Shown: one piece after another, positions 1-12,541 of the stretch
Layout of the letters: the number at the start of each line of letters is the position of its first letter
Numbering within the stretch: the stretch's first letter is position 1
Assembly: GCA_965153355.1 (NCBI GenBank)
Contig: OZ231127.1
Coordinates: 74,400,001-74,464,000 of the forward strand
Direction: 5' to 3'
Source of the DNA: Flaccisagitta enflata
Taxonomy: Eukaryota; Chaetognatha; Sagittoidea; Aphragmophora
DNA: 64,000 bases
Translations under genes and position numbers: made by a program
The notes under the pieces: generated by a model
What the model saw: the letters and a program-made list of their open reading frames with translations, nothing else
Told to the model about the DNA's origin: nothing
Database searches by the model: none

Positions 1-149
1 CCCTTTTTCATTTTTTTTCATCTGGTTGGTTGGTTGGACTGGTTGGGCTGGTTGGACTCATCTTTAGAAAAACAATTTTTTTATTATGATCTCTCTTGGT
101 TATGTCTGTTTTCCCGCAAAAGATCATGAGTGTAGCTCAAAGGGTTCAT

Positions 150-360
150 GACATATGGGCACTTTTGTAAATTGGACGAATCTTTTTTTTTCCCCAAGTC
201 CGCAAAATCTTGACTTTGGTCAAGAAGAAAATAATGACAATGATTGTCCAATGAGCGTATCAATTTGGCAACACTTTCAGGACCAACAAAATACAAAATT
301 TCTGCTTGGTCTAGATTTGAAGAATGTTAGAAATTCTTTCAAAGGGTCACCAATTGTTTG
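150..360. repeat. Partial copy of the 60.2-kb inverted-repeat family
   Basis: Bases 247-297 share GAGCGTATCAATT and TTTCAGGACCAACAAAAT with the complement of 60409-60447. The rest is AT-rich without a clear partner arm. Confidence 0.45.
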
Positions 361-796
361 ATTTTTCTTTGAGACTAAGCCGGTCAAAGGCATCAAAAAC
401 CGCCATTAACGGTTTTTTTTGCCGTGGTTAGACCATTGCTTCTAAAAAAACAATCCTTTTTCTATGGCCATGGTTTTTTTTCCTAATTTGGAAAATTCTG
501 GCATTGGGAAGGATCAACCGCAAACATATGAATAAACAGACTAGTTTTACCGCCTAGGTTCTAAACATCGGCCAAACTAACTGACATTGAGCAGCCAAAC
601 CCCCCAGGGATACAAATGCATTCAAAGGGATACAAATTGGAAACCAATACCCAAGGGGATAACAACACCCAAACAGATACCAAAGGGTCGCATACACCCG
701 AGGGTATACATGATTTACACACGATCGGAAGCTTGTGAGTTGAATAGTATCAAATTTCACAAACAAGGACGAATATTGATGGCTGCTCTTTGACCA

Positions 797-798
797 AG

Positions 799-879
<81 letters not shown>

Positions 880-949
880 CAGACAGACACAGACAGACAC
901 AGACAGACACAGACAGACACAGACAGACACAGACAGACACAGACAGATG
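797..949 (+). repeat. (AG)n then (CAGA)n
   Basis: A GA run to about 860 changes to a GACA tetranucleotide and then a CAGACACAGA array. Confidence 0.95.
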
Positions 950-957
950 TATAAAGA

Positions 958-1260
958 GAGAGGGTAAGGAGAAATGAAAAAAAATGAAGAAGAAGGTAGG
1001 AAGGAAACAGAAAGATCAAAGGAAAGAGAAAGAAGAACAGAAGAAAGGAAGGAAGGAAGGAAGGAAGATAGGAAGGAAGGAGGGAAGGAAGGAAGGAAGG
1101 AAGGGAGGAAGGAAATAAGGAAATAAGGAAAGAAGAAAAGATGGAAAGTGGGAAGGAAGGAAAGAAAGAAGGAAAGAAAGAAAGATAGAAGCAAAGAAAG
1201 AAGGAAAGAAAGAAAAAAAGAAGGAGACAAGGAAGTGAAAGTGGTAAGGAGTGGAGAGAA
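958..1260 (+). repeat. Polypurine GGAA/GAAA tract
   Basis: An almost unbroken purine strand of AAGG and AAAG tetramers. ORFs here are low-complexity. Confidence 0.9.
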
Positions 1261-1397
1261 AACATTTCTCGCAACATTTTACAGAAAACGAACCTTTAAT
1301 AGAAAAGAACAGAACATTTCACAGAAATCACGCGCATGATATTCTGAAATAGGACAGGACGAAGTCGCGGGGAAGAGGAAAACCAGCTGCTAGTGGG

Positions 1398-1400
<3 letters not shown>

Positions 1401-1434
<34 letters not shown>
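1401..1434 (+). repeat. (GA)17
   Basis: Pure dinucleotide run. Confidence 0.95.
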
Positions 1435-1436
<2 letters not shown>

Positions 1437-1931
1437 TCTTTTCATGGCGCAAAAAAAGTTTTGCCCTACAGAGAAAAAAGTTTTTAAGGTGAATCTTATA
1501 TGAGTTCATAGAGTTGGACGATATCAATTGCAGAATTCATGCTGTTTTTTTGCAATGTTACAATGTCTCTTCTAAAATCTTAGGATCTCAATTTTGAATT
1601 TCTCCTTCTCTCGAAAAATCACATTGGCATATGAGCATGTTGCTTTGTTGCATGAGCATTTTAGCTAGCAAGTGTCCGTGCTAGTTGATCAAATTCGCTT
1701 AATTGTGCGGACCAGCCAATGTTTGAGTTGCTACGTGAAACATGAATCTCTATCATTATTTTATTTTGTTGACATCGGCGAAATTGTCAACCAAGCAAAT
1801 CTCTAGCAATGATAAGTCGTTATCTGCAACTCGTTCTACCGGCGCATGGCACATTTTTTAGCGACGGATAAACGTACTAAACGTCTCATGCAAAAGATTG
1901 GAATGCAGACAAATGCTTATAGCAAAATAAA
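1435..1931. other. AT-rich, no feature recognised
   Basis: No long ORF, splice-like structure or repeat seen. Confidence 0.5.
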
Positions 1932-2136
1932 AAACAAGGTCGGATACACAGCTCCCAAGCCGTGAGCGGGTGATAAAAGACAGCGATGACTAAGGTCACC
2001 AAGGAACATGAAGACTAGAGACCAGAACGCTCAAAAACTCCAAAAAGTATTAACTTATTTAATGGATGGAAGTACAGACAGAGCAATGGACGGACCGACA
2101 AAGTGAGATTTAGAGTCGCGTAGCACGAGACTAAAA
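1932..2136 (+). mobile_element. A-type hairpin-ended short element
   Basis: Starts AACAAGGTCGGATACACAG, has ATGGACGGACCGACAAAG near the right side, and ends GAGTCGCGTAGCACGAGACT followed by an A run. The 5' GTCGCGTGC-like motif is degraded (GCCGTGAGC). Confidence 0.7.
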
Positions 2137-2418
2137 AAAACAGACAGATTAATCAGTTGGCAATTATTTCAGCAGCGAGAGCCATTAGAGAGAACTCCAC
2201 TAATGAATGGAGAATAAAACGCACCGCAATTTTAATACGAGGCAAAACCTGCTTGATTGAGCTAGACTCTGTGAGCCTCTTTCTCGGTTTCTGTGTGTCT
2301 GTCTCGCTATGTTTCAACAAACAGTTACAGTTACTCCTCACTATATTGGACCCAACGCCAACAGTAAAGAACATGCGTCTATGACAGATTTTTAATCCTG
2401 ATCCCATCATGCTGTTTC

Positions 2419-2640
2419 TTTTTAGTTGCCAACACGCAACTCTATAAGAGGCCTTGTCCGTCCGTCCGTCCGTTGGTCCGTCCGTCGGTCATGGTGATCG
2501 AGTTGAAAAGTGGGAAAACGAGCATTTTCTACACTTTTTGTGTATGCTTGAGTGTGGCGAGTGATTTGGGGTGTGGATGGGGGTTGAAAGCCCCTGCCCA
2601 CCCATCCGCAACAATTTTGTGACCCCTCGTCACTTATTTT
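2419..2640 (-). mobile_element. C-type hairpin-ended element, minus orientation
   Basis: AGTTGCCAACACGCAACTCT hairpin, CCGTCCGTCCGTTGGTCCG core, GGAAAACGAGCATTTTCTAC middle, and CCCACCCATCCGCAACAAT with GTGACCCCTCGTCACTTATT at the other end. Confidence 0.75.
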
Positions 2641-2940
2641 TCAAAAAAAGAATTCCCTTTCTGAAAGTTGGACAACGTTACTATTCCACACAAAGTAAAG
2701 AACGAGAGCTTTGAGAGCTCTCAATTGTGATTAATCCTTAAAATTTTTGAAAAAAAATCACCCTTTACCAAATTGATCACAAATCGATCACAAGACTTAT
2801 CGAAAGCTTTGTATCATTTTGAAAAAGATCACCAATTTCTGTGTAGAATTGATATATGCAGACCAGAAAAACTTGATGAATATGGCAGACCAGAGGAGAC
2901 CATATCCATCTGGGCACCCTCGTATACTCCTCATATGAAT

Positions 2941-3162
2941 AACAAGGCCAACACCTTACAATCGCGTACGGTTGTTAAGACCATGAGATCAAAAGACTGA
3001 AAGACTAAAAGACTAAAAGACCAAACGACTAGAACACTAAATAAAAATTGACTTGAAATACCTTAAAATGACCTAGAATTACTTAAAATGACATAAAATG
3101 ATGTAAAATGACTGAAAAAAGCTAAGCGTGACGGACCGACGGACTGCGTGCACGCGACTAAT
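2941..3162 (+). mobile_element. B-type hairpin-ended element
   Basis: AACAAGGCCAACACCTTAC start, TCGCGTACGGTTGTTAAGAC, tandem GACTAAAA 8-mers, tandem ACTTAAAATG 10-mers, GTGACGGACCGACGGACTG core, end TGCGTGCACGCGACTAA. Confidence 0.82.
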
Positions 3163-3347
3163 CACTCTCTCTCTTGAAATATAACTGTTAGAATATCTCA
3201 TGACAACCCTCAATTCTCAAACTTCAAAATTTTGTAGTATTCAATCCCAATCGTTATTACTGATAAAATGTGTGAGTCCCTTAAAATTGTTGATTTGGAG
3301 TTCGACTGTATCTTGGTTGCCTTCTGTCTATTTGTCTATTTTTGTGA

Positions 3348-3600
<253 letters not shown>

Positions 3601-3744
3601 TATTCTTTGTTCGAATTTCTTTGTCCGATTTCCTGTCCATTGATGTCCTTTGATATCTGTGATGTCCTCTTTTCTCTATTTTTTTGACTCATGCTCCCTG
3701 ATTTTAAAATTCCAAGAGTCGTAAAAAAGTAAAATCGTGTTTGA

Positions 3745-4440
3745 TACCAGCAATGGCGGCTGTCGCCGTGAGGGAAAAAGTCGTAAACATTGGTCACTTT
3801 GCACCAGGTTTTTGTTTTCAGTCACTGCAAATCTTTTTATTTGTTAGATCAAATCAGGGACAATTGTATATATTGATGGCACTGAAAATCAGAGAAAAAT
3901 ATGACTGAGCCAAATGAGCTAGGTGAGCTAAATTGCTCAAAGTCATTCAAGCAGACAACCAGTTATGCTCACTGACATGCTTTCTTGTATTTGCATGCTC
4001 ACATCAAAACATTTATTGATTTATCCCATTAAAAAAAAAGAAAAAAAAAGCTAAATGAGCTAAATGAGCTAGAATACTCAAAAACACTCTCATAGATAAG
4101 CTGTTATGCTCATAAACATGTTTTTTTGTATTTGCATGCAAAAACAAACTTGAATACACTCCTTTATTGATCCTACTGAAAATCATAAAAAATCGAAAAA
4201 AATTCAATTTGAATTTTTCGTATATAAATCTTCAAAAATTCATTACGCAAAAAATATTTGCCGTAGAGCATTCTGCTTGGCGACATATGAAAGAGAATTA
4301 TCAATTTTACTTAACCTATCAATTTCATTGGAGACCTCATTCGGTCGGTGGAGATTCCAAACTTTCCCATAAGAAAATGAAAACTCTATTTTTCTCGAAT
4401 ATGTCAAAAAGTTGAAGACTGACTTCGATTTTTTTCCCAA
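3745..4440. repeat. E repeat, copy 1 (uninterrupted)
   Basis: ACCAGCAATGGCGGCTGTCG through GACTGACTTCGATTTTTTTC, related to 32543-34505. It contains two subrepeats around GAGCTAAATGAGCTAGAAT and ATGCTTTCTTGTATTTGCAT. Confidence 0.8.
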
Positions 4441-5316
4441 TAACGTAATAGAGTAAAAAGAAGAAGCCAGCTCTGAGTCAGTATATGGTCAGCGGTGCCC
4501 GAGCCTTGCTTTTGAGTCAAGAATGAAAGCATGCAGGGTGGTGGAGCAAATTTGGTTTCAGTATAAAGGTTAGAACTCAGAGGCATTTTGCAGAGAATGA
4601 CGACAAAATGACATTAGTTTTCCCTCTGCCAATTAACTATGTACAGCTCCTTTCATCAAGAATTTTTTCCCTTATCCTAGAAAATATTTGAGGAAAAACT
4701 TTTTTCTGGGTTGTAACAGCCAAGTACTTTAACATAGATTCAAATTCCAAATCTTGAGCTAGGTTTCTGGGTGGCTGGCCCACTTTACCAAAGCCTCATG
4801 GTCAATTTCTTTTCTTGGATATGTTCACATGGTTTTGAACCTCATGACATAATCTTTGTCTTCACTTTTTTTACTTAGCGTTCTTGGTTTGTTAGCCATA
4901 CTGCATCCAAGATGTACGTGTTTTTGTACAATCCTGAGTCATGGTTCCTCCGTTCCTAACCGGAAGATACTGTGACAGAAAAAGACATATTCTATTTTAC
5001 TTTTATATGTTGAGTCTATTTTTCAATAACATTTTTCTAAAGTTTTTTGTAAGATACTTTTTGTTGCACATTTCATATTCTACCACGAGGCAGCTCTTTA
5101 AATTTTCATATTACTGTCGCATTTCATTCTCATAACTGAGGTTTGGTGAACATTTTTACGTCCTAAGATGCTCGTTGATGCCATAGAATTGAGGTAACCG
5201 AGCGACTAGAAAGACCAACTTCCTAATAATTGGGGATTAAAGAATTTAAGCCGGGAGGGGATTTTTAAAATGGACAAAAGCGATTCGTGCCAATAGCCGA
5301 GTTGACAAAAGCGAAT
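4441..5316. other. AT-rich, no gene seen
   Basis: Contains a D tail fragment (4480-4525) and otherwise unassigned sequence. The last 60 bp has a short direct repeat, GACAAAAGCGA...GCCAATAGC, just before the duplication edge. Confidence 0.5.
4480..4525 (-). mobile_element. D-type tail fragment
   Basis: The reverse complement contains GGGCACCGCTGACCATAT, matching the D right tail. Confidence 0.45.
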
Positions 5317-5740
5317 CCCCGCCAATAGCAGAGGTGACCTCAAAAGCGAAGTCGAACCTCTTTCCGCTCCCTCTTAATCTTTTTAAAAGACGACAACTTT
5401 ACAATCTATTTTGAGGGATCAGATAGCCAGAAGTACCCTTGCTCTATTCAGTCAAGTCTCAAACCTTTTATTAGACTCTTGAAACTAGTGCGTAGATCAA
5501 TCATTCAGAGAACAGCATCTAGTAAGTATTAGCATATGATATTGAAATGGTTTCCGGAGCCCTTCGAGACCATGATTTTCGGATTCCTCGGCAAAAATAC
5601 TGCAGACTAGCTGAAAATGACGTATTTCTAGCAATTTCGAAGCATCTTTTGTCCCTTCAGAACACAAGACCCTTCAGTGGATATTTTGCCGCCCCATCTT
5701 TTCCCTGGATAGAAATAGAATAGCTCATCAAAACTTGAGA

Positions 5741-5749
<9 letters not shown>

Positions 5750-5813
<64 letters not shown>

Positions 5814-5830
5814 CAGATACACACACAGAC
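5750..5830 (+). repeat. (AG)n then (CAGA)n
   Basis: The counterpart in copy 2 (17789-17868) is an AT array. Confidence 0.95.
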
Positions 5831-6109
5831 AAAGGCAGATAGATGCTTGTAGATTTATATATATATATTGCTGAGCTTTTTTGCTATCATCATTTTTTAC
5901 CTAAAAATAAATATCAAATACCTCATAGCAATAAAAATAATAAAATACAATGTAATATTTCAGAGTATTATGACAATAAATGAATACTTATTCAATGGAC
6001 AAAACTCATAACCTGGTTATTTAAAGAATTAATAAAAACAAGGGACTAGAAAATTAAAGAATTCATAATCTGAAGTAAAAAATTCACTTATAGTTATACC
6101 AATCTTTTT

Positions 6110-6112
<3 letters not shown>

Positions 6113-6204
<92 letters not shown>

Positions 6205-6239
6205 TCTCTCTCTCTCTTACTCTCTTTCCCTATCTCTCA
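6113..6239 (+). repeat. (CT)n, interrupted
   Basis: Replaced in duplication copy 2 by 94 bp of non-repetitive DNA (18177-18270). Confidence 0.95.
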
Positions 6240-7018
6240 GATCATTTTTTAACTTTTTTTGTTTTTGTTAACTTAATTTGCATATGATAGGACATCTTTG
6301 AATGCTAGCTGACGCTAGCTGACAAAACTGTGCATATTGAGCTTTGGCATACACGTAGATATATATCAGGGCTAGCTTAATCTCATTGAGTGGCTTTGAG
6401 CGAGCACAGGAAGTTGATCAAATCAAGGTTTTAATACTTTAAGTATTTAATAAAATATCAAGAAAATAAGATATATACTTCAAATTTGGCTTGAATCATC
6501 GTCACCTCATTTTCTTCGACATTCTAAAAAGAACAATTGATATTTTTATTTATACTTCGCATATTGTCTTGCTATGAGAGACCTTTTCTGATGATTTTTT
6601 TCACTCTTTTTTATATTTTGACCTTTAGATATGTATTAAACAATTTTCACGTACAGCAAATATATTGTCAAGTCTACAGTCATATTAAAGACGAGAGTCT
6701 CACGATTCTAGTTATGTTTTTTATTTCTTAACATTCCAATTTTAACATTATCAAATATAATAGAATATACAACTATTGATCCGATGACGGCAAACATTGT
6801 TCCAGCAGACCCTCCGCTCTTCTAGCAAAACTTACATCTAGTCTTCTATATTGCAGACATCCAATTTAAAGCTCTGTCCAGCCTGATATCGCCTTGTGGT
6901 TTTTTGATTCATTGGCAGAGCGTAACGCGATCTGCGCACAAAACTGGATACTTTTTGGGCGGGGTCTCTGTGACATTTTGAATTGCGAGCGGTTTTTGCA
7001 TCGCTGCTCCTGCTCAAC

Positions 7019-7062
7019 TATTTGCGACTGTTCTGCCACGTATCCGGCCTTGTTGGGTCTGG
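7019..7062 (-). mobile_element. A-type 5' end fragment
   Basis: The reverse complement reads AACAAGGCCGGATACGTGGC then a Cys-ORF-like stretch. Only the 5' part is recognisable, with TTGCATCGCTGCTCCTGC upstream. Duplicated near 19065-19108. Confidence 0.55.
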
Positions 7063-7134
7063 GACTGCTGTCTGAAAGGGAAGAAAAGATGAAGAAAATC
7101 TTGTTAAAAATCGGGAATCACTAAGATGATTAAA

Positions 7135-7322
7135 AAACAAGGCCGGATACACGGCCACCCCAGTTGCGTGTGGGTGGGCAGGGGCTATATTTGAGGTCAC
7201 TAAACCATTTGGGCAGGAGCGGTGACTTCACAAAAAAAGTTAAGTGTGACCAACCAACCGACCGGCCGACCGACCAACCGACGGACAAGGCAGGGTGTAG
7301 TGTCGCGTACACGCACTAAAAA
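7135..7322 (+). mobile_element. A-type hairpin-ended short element
   Basis: Starts AACAAGGCCGGATACACGGC, then AGTTGCGTGTGGGTGGGCAG, a core of CCAACCGACCGGCCGACCG type, and end GTCGCGTACACGCACTAAAA. The 5' GCGTGT matches the altered 3' ACACGC. Confidence 0.8.
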
Positions 7323-7384
7323 GAAAAGATTTGTCCTTTATTTGTTTAACTTTGAATTCACCCATTTGCGGCCATGGAAATATT

Positions 7385-7491
<107 letters not shown>

Positions 7492-7820
7492 TTCCTTGTC
7501 TGGCTGGTCTTCTATCGATTATTCTTCTCGTCTTTTCACCAAAAATCGAGTAAGCAGAAGGAAAGAGGAAAAAGGGAAGAATATATTTCATCGGAAATAG
7601 AACAATGCATTGGTATTTTTCAAAGCGGAAGTTTACAGGACAAAAAAACTTGTTGAAGGCACAAAAACAGGAATACTCCATTGAAGTAAAAAGATTGCGA
7701 GCTAATCATGGCACCATCAATTGATATCATTGCCATTCAATTGATTAAAATGAAGTTAATTCATTATCAAGGATTGGCCAAGTTCCCTTTGTATTGGTAG
7801 TAATTTCATGTTTTAAATTA

Positions 7821-7997
7821 CAGTTGAACCCCGCTCTAACGGATTTCAAGGGACCAATAATTTTTTTCTGTTATAAGCGGACTTCTGTTATTGCCAAGAA
7901 AGGAAATAAAAGAAAATAACTTGAAAGGACCATGAATTTGCATCTGTTATAGGCGGAATTCCGTTGGTGGCGGGTCCGTTAGAGCGGGGTTCAACTG
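7821..7997. mobile_element. Tc1/mariner-pogo-like MITE, 177 bp
   Basis: Perfect terminal inverted repeat CAGTTGAACCCCGCTCTAAC plus GGA, flanked by TA on both sides. No coding capacity. TA duplication and CAGTTGAA termini are typical of Tc1/mariner-superfamily MITEs. Confidence 0.85.
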
Positions 7998-8981
7998 TAT
8001 ATTAAAAATTAAATTATATTAGCGGTAAAAAGATTTCTAAGTTCTTAGAGGTCTGTCATTGTGAAAGCAGCAGTCAAAAATGCAAATAGAGATGGCAAGG
8101 GTTTAGCTTTGAGGGTAAAAAGTATGCTCAGTAGGTAGGTTCGTTGTTTGAAAGGAATAGTTTATTATGCAAATTTATGTAGAATGTAGTGCATAGAAAT
8201 TTTCTGTACAGTACAGTAGATGTTGTCTAGACTTGGAAATACAGGGAATTCATTACAGACAAATATACTTAGGACATTAATATTTAGAATTTAGACTAAT
8301 AAAAGAATGCTTTATTATCTATGGCTGTTGGTTGATATGGAAACACATTTCTATGTATTCATACTTAAGAATCAATATTTTGAGAAATTATGTAAGGGAA
8401 CATTGTTTAAGATAGAATTTGCTATAACTCTCCCACAATATGTTCTGTAAGAATATTACTTGTTTGGCCGTTACAATGGAGTGTAACTATGTGTGACAGC
8501 CCTGTGATGCTCCCTTGTAACCACTAAACAAGGGATTTTCTTTTAGATTATATTGTAGGAAGGTTATAATAAATCTTTTTTTATACAATTTTCCCTCAAA
8601 GAATTTCTCTAAATATTGATACTTAAGCGTGAATACAAGTTTCCATAGCAACCAACACCCACGGGCAATCAAACATCATTTTATTAGTTTATATTTCAAG
8701 TATCGGTCTCTTATATTTTTGTGTTTTCCTGTAATGAATTCCCCGTTTTTCCAAGTCTAGACGACATGTACTGTATATCTTAAATACGAAAGTGTAAGTA
8801 AGACTGTATTTTAGAATATCTTGAGAAATACTTGCTTTCTCAGTTCAGTCAGGCAGCTACGCAAATAAGGATTGTGACCAATGTTATGCTCCCCAACTAA
8901 AAAGATAATCCTAATACGTACGCCATCAATACTGTAATCTGTTTATACGCATTTATCTTTTGATGCTTTGCAATCAACTTT

Positions 8982-9121
<140 letters not shown>

Positions 9122-9202
9122 TGCCCAACGTGGAAGGTAGTTCTTGATAATTTTAGCGACAGAAGCGGGTGAGGCATAATAAGCTCGATGAGTGAGAGTA
9201 AA

Positions 9203-9206
<4 letters not shown>

Positions 9207-9261
<55 letters not shown>
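9207..9261 (+). repeat. (GA)27
   Basis: Inverted partner of the preceding CT run. Confidence 0.95.
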
Positions 9262-9262
<1 letters not shown>

Positions 9263-9589
9263 AGATGCTCCTGGCGCGCGTGTTGAGCTTTGGAAATTGT
9301 CATTGGACGAGCAGATGGTTGATAAAAAGTCGAATCCTGACATATTGGGGGCAGTGAGACGCCCGCGTAGAGGAATAACAACAGACAGGATGGTCAGACA
9401 GCAAAGTAGATGGACAAAAAGACAGACAGATAGACACCCGCGCAGAGGAAAAGTTTTCGGAGGCCAAAATGAAAGACCAGAGCACAAGTTAACTGATCTT
9501 CAAAGAGACAGATCGAGAGACACAGACAGATTGAAAGAGACATAAAAACACAGGCAAAATGATATGCACACTGATAAGCAGAGAAAGAC

Positions 9590-9730
9590 AGACTAACAGT
9601 CAGACAGACAGTCAGACAGACAGACAGACAGACAGATAGACAGACAGAAAGACAGACAGGTAGAGAATCAGAAAGACAGACAGACAGTCAGTCAGACAGA
9701 CAGGACAGACAGACAGACAGACAGAAAGAC
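9590..9730 (+). repeat. (CAGA)n
   Basis: Imperfect GACA tetranucleotide tract, duplicated at 21515-21655. Confidence 0.9.
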
Positions 9731-11300
9731 AAATTGATGGGAAAAAAGCTGACACCCGCTCAGATAAATTGAAACACTGCACTATGTTCCCAGAGGGCCT
9801 CACCTCAAGACAAAAAAAATTATGCTGGCACTTTTGACCTGAATAAACAGCTGAAACTAGTACAGTTGCCTACCCTGAGCAAGAAAACATATGGTTTTAC
9901 CTGCGTCATTGCTAATCCAAAGCCGCCTTTTGCCCCTTGAAGTTAACTACTTCTCTCAAATCAAAATGCGGCAAAAAATGTTTTTTCCATTTTATATGGT
10001 ACTATTCTAGAAATGAAAAATGGTACTTATGATTAGAGGGAGGATACCAAATCTTTAGCAAAGGTTCAGGATTGATTGAATACGCCATGTGTAAAATTTG
10101 GTAAGCCTGCTCCTAAATTTGTAGGACCTATCAAAAAAAAACTTGCAAAATTCCAATCTCAGATGAAAAAAATCTTGTCCATTCAGAGCCTCCAAAATGT
10201 TGAACCTACTGAGTTCAAGAGCAAAAAAATGTCCCTAGATGAATCATGACGCAGGCAAAACCCCATATAGGTGTGATCTACACATACTTAAGAACATTTT
10301 TATACCATAGCTGTCATCTCTAGGCACTGGCTTATATTTTCGTCCTGTTATGGTTCACTCTCCGATCTATGTGCACTGGGTCAAGAAGACAGAAAGGCTG
10401 ACTGATCATAGACTGAAAATAGAAAAGACGAACTCTCAAACAAAAACAATCATTACAGAGACAAGACGGGGTCAGACTACTCTTGTCAGCGGAGAGACAG
10501 ACGTACAAAAGAGAAACTAGCCAACAGCAAAACAGGGAGGTCAAAATAAAACAGTGGACTACTGTCTTTTTTAAAACCTGATTTACCGACATTTCGGATT
10601 TAGCAGCCAGGTTTCTTTGCCTCTTTGGTCCTCATGTTCTAAGGGTTTTCGTATCATTGATTTCTTTACAATTCAATAAAGCTGATGCACAAACACTGAT
10701 TTAGGGTAGCTTAATAAAATTACCCTGACCTCTAAGATTTAATCATATTCATATGTATTTACTTATTTATTTATATATTGTATGTATTTAAGATGTCGTT
10801 TACAATTTGTGTGTCTGTCTTCCCATTACACAAATGCTGAACTGTGGCAATTTACCAAGCACATATAAAGTTGATTAGATTTAACAGCATATGAATTTAG
10901 CAGCCAAAGTTCTTCAGTTGAATCGAGTTTCCAGTCCAGGCCTGTATATAACTGAGTTCCCCCCCCCCTGTGGGGGAGGCGGGAAATCAAAGGGTTTGCA
11001 GATGGGGTAGAAAATCAAAGGGGAAAAAAGAGAGAGAAAAAAGAAAATTTAGGGACAATATAACTTTTTGCAGTATCAAACCATAAAAGCTGATTAGTAA
11101 AAGATGATTTAACACTATCTAAACCTCAACTACACTGTTTTATTGCTTTGTGGGGAAAAAAATCAAAAATTTAGAAATGCAACATGACGCGTCGCGAGGA
11201 AGAAAATCAAAGGGGGGAATCTAAAGCGACTCAATAATATACACCCCTGGTTTCCACTGAATCATTTTTGATGCCCTGGATTTGAGCAACAAGAATCTAG

Positions 11301-11483
11301 AAAACAGATATTTTTCGCGCACGTGATTCTAAAGAATGGGCAGAAAATGATGAAATATTCAGTGACAGCGGTGATGATGACGAAGACGGAATAGACAATG
11401 ATAACGACGACGACTATGAGGATGACGATGACGACGTCGATTATCGAGTGAGATCGATTGCGAAATGCTGTCTGGATGGCTAA
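11301..11483 (+). CDS. Possible acidic terminal exon, no Met
   Basis: Sixty open codons end at TAA 11481-11483, right after an in-frame TAG at 11298. An AAACAG acceptor-like site is at 11301-11307. The peptide is Asp/Glu-rich (DSGDDDEDGIDNDND then YEDDDDDVDY) and closes with RSIAKCCLDG. The acidic run uses both GAT and GAC and is interrupted, so it is not a simple GAT array. No partner exon or function is recognised. It may equally be degenerate microsatellite. Confidence 0.22.
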   Translation, partial: KTDIFRARDSKEWAENDEIFSDSGDDDEDGIDNDNDDDYEDDDDDVDYRVRSIAKCCLDG

Positions 11484-11774
11484 GACCTTTCAGACGTTGC
11501 TAACTTAACTATATCATAAAGATGAAATCACCTGCGTTTATAAATTGAAATCAGATAAGACTCATTTTCGGGGCCGCGAGGATGATGATGGTGATGCCAG
11601 TAATGATTACAATGGGTCCCATCGTGGTGCATGATGCCCTCATAAAAACGGGGATGTTCGCGACAATCAATATCCTGAGGCTGCAATGATACTGGTTCAT
11701 GACTCATGAATCATGAGTTGTAAGATGGAATCATACTCAGTTTTGTACGTGTCGTCACTCGTCAAACTGGTCAT

Positions 11775-11950
11775 GTTTTTACACTTGCATATTCATCATT
11801 GCATTGCATTGCATATTCATCATTGTTTAGTGCACAAGCGTGTGCTATGTATCCGAGGCAACGTTTTTACACTTGCATATTCATCATTGCACTGCATTGC
11901 ATATTCATCATTGTTTAGTGCACAAGCGTGTGCTATGTATCCGAGGCAAC
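11775..11950 (+). repeat. 88-bp tandem duplication
   Basis: Two adjacent, nearly identical 88-bp units start with GTTTTTACACTTGCATATTC. Each contains a shorter internal repeat of GCATATTCATCATTG. This explains the paired ORFs here. Repeated at 23700-23875. Confidence 0.9.
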
Positions 11951-12186
11951 GTCAAAAGCAAAAAGAGGCTAATAACCCGTAAGCGAGCAGACCTCGCCCA
12001 TATTTCAGATAGGAGGAATACTTTGCAATGCCTCAAGCATCTTGATGAAGCTTATGAAAGTATTTCCACACGTCGAGAAGATAACAATCGCTCGTTGAAA
12101 TCTTTCAAATGTTAGGGAAAAAAAATGACAAGATAAGGACGAGTAACATCGACAAATATAATATGTTGAAAAATAAAATCTGTATG

Positions 12187-12338
12187 TTGAAAACGGCCGG
12201 ATACACAGCAATCCAGTCGCGGACGGTTGGGCAGGAGCAGTAATGCGAACACCGCTCAGAATTCAACAATGTGACGGACGGACCGACGGACCTACCGACC
12301 GACACAGCAATTTGTAGAGTCGCGTGTCCGCGACTAAG
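12187..12338 (+). mobile_element. A-type element with GTCGCGGAC/GTCCGCGAC ends
   Basis: Begins GGCCGGATACACAGC, then CAGTCGCGGACGGTTGGGC, core GTGACGGACGGACCGACGG, and end AGTCGCGTGTCCGCGACTAA. The 5' GTCGCGGAC is the exact complement of the 3' GTCCGCGAC. Confidence 0.82.
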
Positions 12339-12417
12339 AAAAGCCTATATTTAAGAGTTTATATTTCTTTGAGGAAAAGAAGTACCTCCTTTTAGGTGCT
12401 ACAAAGCACTACTTTAA

Positions 12418-12541
12418 CTGGCTGTGTCCGTCGGTTGGTTGGTTGGTTGGTTGGTTGGTTGGTCGGTCGGTTGGTCGGTAACGCATTCGTTTGACGATCC
12501 ACACGTCGCACCTTATTGGCCTACTTGGCCTTGTTTTCGTT
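12418..12541 (-). mobile_element. B/A-like element lacking 3' hairpin
   Basis: A (GGTT)n/(GGTC)n core at 12432-12478, followed by ACGTCGCACCTTATTGG and GGCCTTGTTTT, the reverse of the shared AACAAGGCC start. No clear hairpin end. Copied at 24343-24466. Confidence 0.5.
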
